Origin: Knoellia koreensis
Lineage (GTDB): Bacteria; Actinomycetota; Actinomycetes; Actinomycetales; Dermatophilaceae
Assembly (NCBI RefSeq): GCF_013041615.1
Contig: NZ_JABEPQ010000008.1
Coordinates: 1 to 37,586 of the forward strand
Reading direction: 5' to 3'
DNA length: 37,586 nucleotides
Shown here piece by piece: positions 36,520 to 37,586 of this stretch. The number at the start of each line of letters is the position of its first letter. The first letter of the stretch is position 1. The notes beneath the pieces were generated by a model that was not told the origin of the DNA, did no database searches, and was given only the letters and a program-made list of their open reading frames with translations. A program made the position numbers and the translations under genes.

Positions 36520-37586
36520 ATGCAGAACATCGCCACCGTCAACCCCGATGGCACCGGCGTCGTCACCCTCGACGGCCAGCCGCCGGCGCACGTCAGCACC
36601 AGCAGCGTCGAGGAAGCCCGCCGTGCGCTCGTGGGCCTGGTCATCGACCACGCTCGCCGCACCGGCCAGCCCGTCGAGGTCATCGCCCGCGATCCCGACG
36701 CCGAGCACCGGCTCAGCGTGAGCCCAGATGGCTCTGTGCAGCCCATCACCGCGGCCACTCCCCCACTCAGTCCTTCGCCGGTCTCTGTGCAGACTCCCGA
36801 GCCCGCTAACGGCACCGGCTCATGGGTGCCTACACGCGCGAAGCCGACCACAGGGACCCGTGGCATGACGCACGGCGAGGAGCCGGCCGTCACCACGCGC
36901 CGTGAGGCGCGTGAGCGGTCGTTCCTGGCCGATGCGCGCCTCACCGCTCCCCCACTCACCGGCTGGCAAGCGTTCCTCGCCCGGCTCGGGTTCAAGTCCG
37001 GCCCCACGGCCGAGGAGGTGGCCAAGTGGGAGGACGAGCGGGCCATCTCCCAGCACTGGCCCGGGCCGCGCACCATCGCGGTCCTCAACGGCAAGGGCGG
37101 GGCGGGAAAGACGCCCGCCACTGCCCTGCTGTCGGCCATGTTCGCGCGAGCTGGCGGCTCAGGAGTGCTGGCGTGGGACAACAACGTCACCCGAGGCACG
37201 CTGGGCTGGCGCACCGAGAGCGGCACCCACAGCGCGACAGTGCTCGACCTCATCCCCCGCACCGACGAGCTGCTCACACCAGGTGCGCGAGCGGCCGACC
37301 TGGCCGCGGTCGTGCACCACCAGACGATCGACAAGTACGACGTGCTGCGCTCCAACCCGCTCCTGCTCTCCACCGAGCAGAAGCTCACCCCCGACCAGCT
37401 CGACGCCGTGCACGCCGTCGCCGCGAAGTACTACCGGCTGATCTTCATGGACTCCGGCAACGACGAAGGCGACGCCCTGTGGCTACGGATGATCGACCAC
37501 GCCGACCAGATCGTCGTGGCCACCTCCACCCGGCCGGACCACGCCGAAGCCGGACGGCTCCTGCTCAACGCCCTGGCCGACCGCGA
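36520..37586 (+). CDS. MinD/ParA-like ATPase, N-terminal part (continues at 1)
   Basis: ATG 36520 follows GGGAG after the hydrolase stop. Residues 1-90 are a small beta-rich domain (ATVNPDGTGVVTLDGQPPAH, PVEVIARDPDAEHRLSVSPD), then a linker and a Trp-containing helical segment. The P-loop is LNGKGGAGKTPATALLS (about residues 187-203), with the signature lysine of the MinD/ParA group, and GGSGVLAWDNNVTRGTLGW replaces the usual Walker A' Asp-x-Asp by Asp-Asn-Asn. The frame reaches the last base and continues at base 1, giving 432 residues. It may place the transfer machine or partition the plasmid. Confidence 0.8.
   Translation, partial: MQNIATVNPDGTGVVTLDGQPPAHVSTSSVEEARRALVGLVIDHARRTGQPVEVIARDPDAEHRLSVSPDGSVQPITAATPPLSPSPVSVQTPEPANGTGSWVPTRAKPTTGTRGMTHGEEPAVTTRREARERSFLADARLTAPPLTGWQAFLARLGFKSGPTAEEVAKWEDERAISQHWPGPRTIAVLNGKGGAGKTPATALLSAMFARAGGSGVLAWDNNVTRGTLGWRTESGTHSATVLDLIPRTDELLTPGARAADLAAVVHHQTIDKYDVLRSNPLLLSTEQKLTPDQLDAVHAVAAKYYRLIFMDSGNDEGDALWLRMIDHADQIVVATSTRPDHAEAGRLLLNALADR
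37464..37586. repeat. Terminal redundancy, right copy
   Basis: It is identical to 1-123, so the true unit is 1-37463. Confidence 0.95.

Noticed and set aside
1-37586. tRNA or rRNA genes
   Set aside because: No cloverleaf with a T-loop GTTCRAAT-type box or rRNA-like stretch was noticed in a read of both strands.

Overview
The window is one turn of a circular, conjugative, high-GC plasmid of about 37.46 kb. Its first 123 bases recur exactly as its last 123, and one ATPase gene (36520 to 355) reads through that junction. High GC, GTG/TTG starts, overlapping stop-start junctions, TANNNT-type -10 boxes and an SCO6880-type type IV secretion set point to an actinobacterium, perhaps Micrococcales. 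The species cannot be named from sequence alone.

Replication and maintenance (about 1-8.4 kb): a ribbon-helix-helix-like protein, a putative replication initiator, an ArdC-like antirestriction protein with a zinc metallopeptidase motif, several small unknown or zinc-knuckle proteins, SSB, ParA, a likely ParA partner, and two unknowns. Many of these genes sit behind copies of one promoter/leader module (two copies match at 84 of 86 bases), so they look like a co-regulated early set.

Defence (8.5-11.3 kb): a type II restriction-modification operon made of a small HARE-HTH-like protein, a gamma-type N6-adenine methyltransferase and a XamI-family endonuclease. Two GTCGAC sites, the sequence known for XamI, flank the -10 box of its own promoter.

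Transposon (11385-19510, 8126 bp): TGT...ACA inverted repeats and a 9-bp direct repeat at its borders; a TnsC/TniB-like ATPase, a TnsB/TniA-like DDE transposase, a serine resolvase, a HAD hydrolase, a split chromate transporter, and a metal-resistance unit (ArsR-family repressor, small HMA protein, P1B ATPase). A third related end lies inside it at 15267-15291.

Stability and transfer (19.6-37.5 kb and into 355): a VbhA-like antitoxin with a Fic toxin, a second serine recombinase, MobC, a MOBP-type relaxase, a DUF4913 protein, a coupling protein, VirB4-like and SCO6880-like components, a VirB6/TrbL-like channel protein, a VirB8-like anchored protein, a pilin-like protein, a degenerate P-loop protein, a HTH regulator, a lipoprotein, a three-domain cell-wall hydrolase and a MinD/ParA-like ATPase. 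Together they make a complete conjugation machine.

The most striking unexplained feature is a 114-nt element present twice on opposite strands, at 2097-2210 (after rep) and 21367-21480 (near mob). The central 46 bases are identical, while the paired arms differ by compensatory changes that keep the stems. This suggests a selected single-stranded DNA or RNA structure, such as paired priming sites or a structured RNA.
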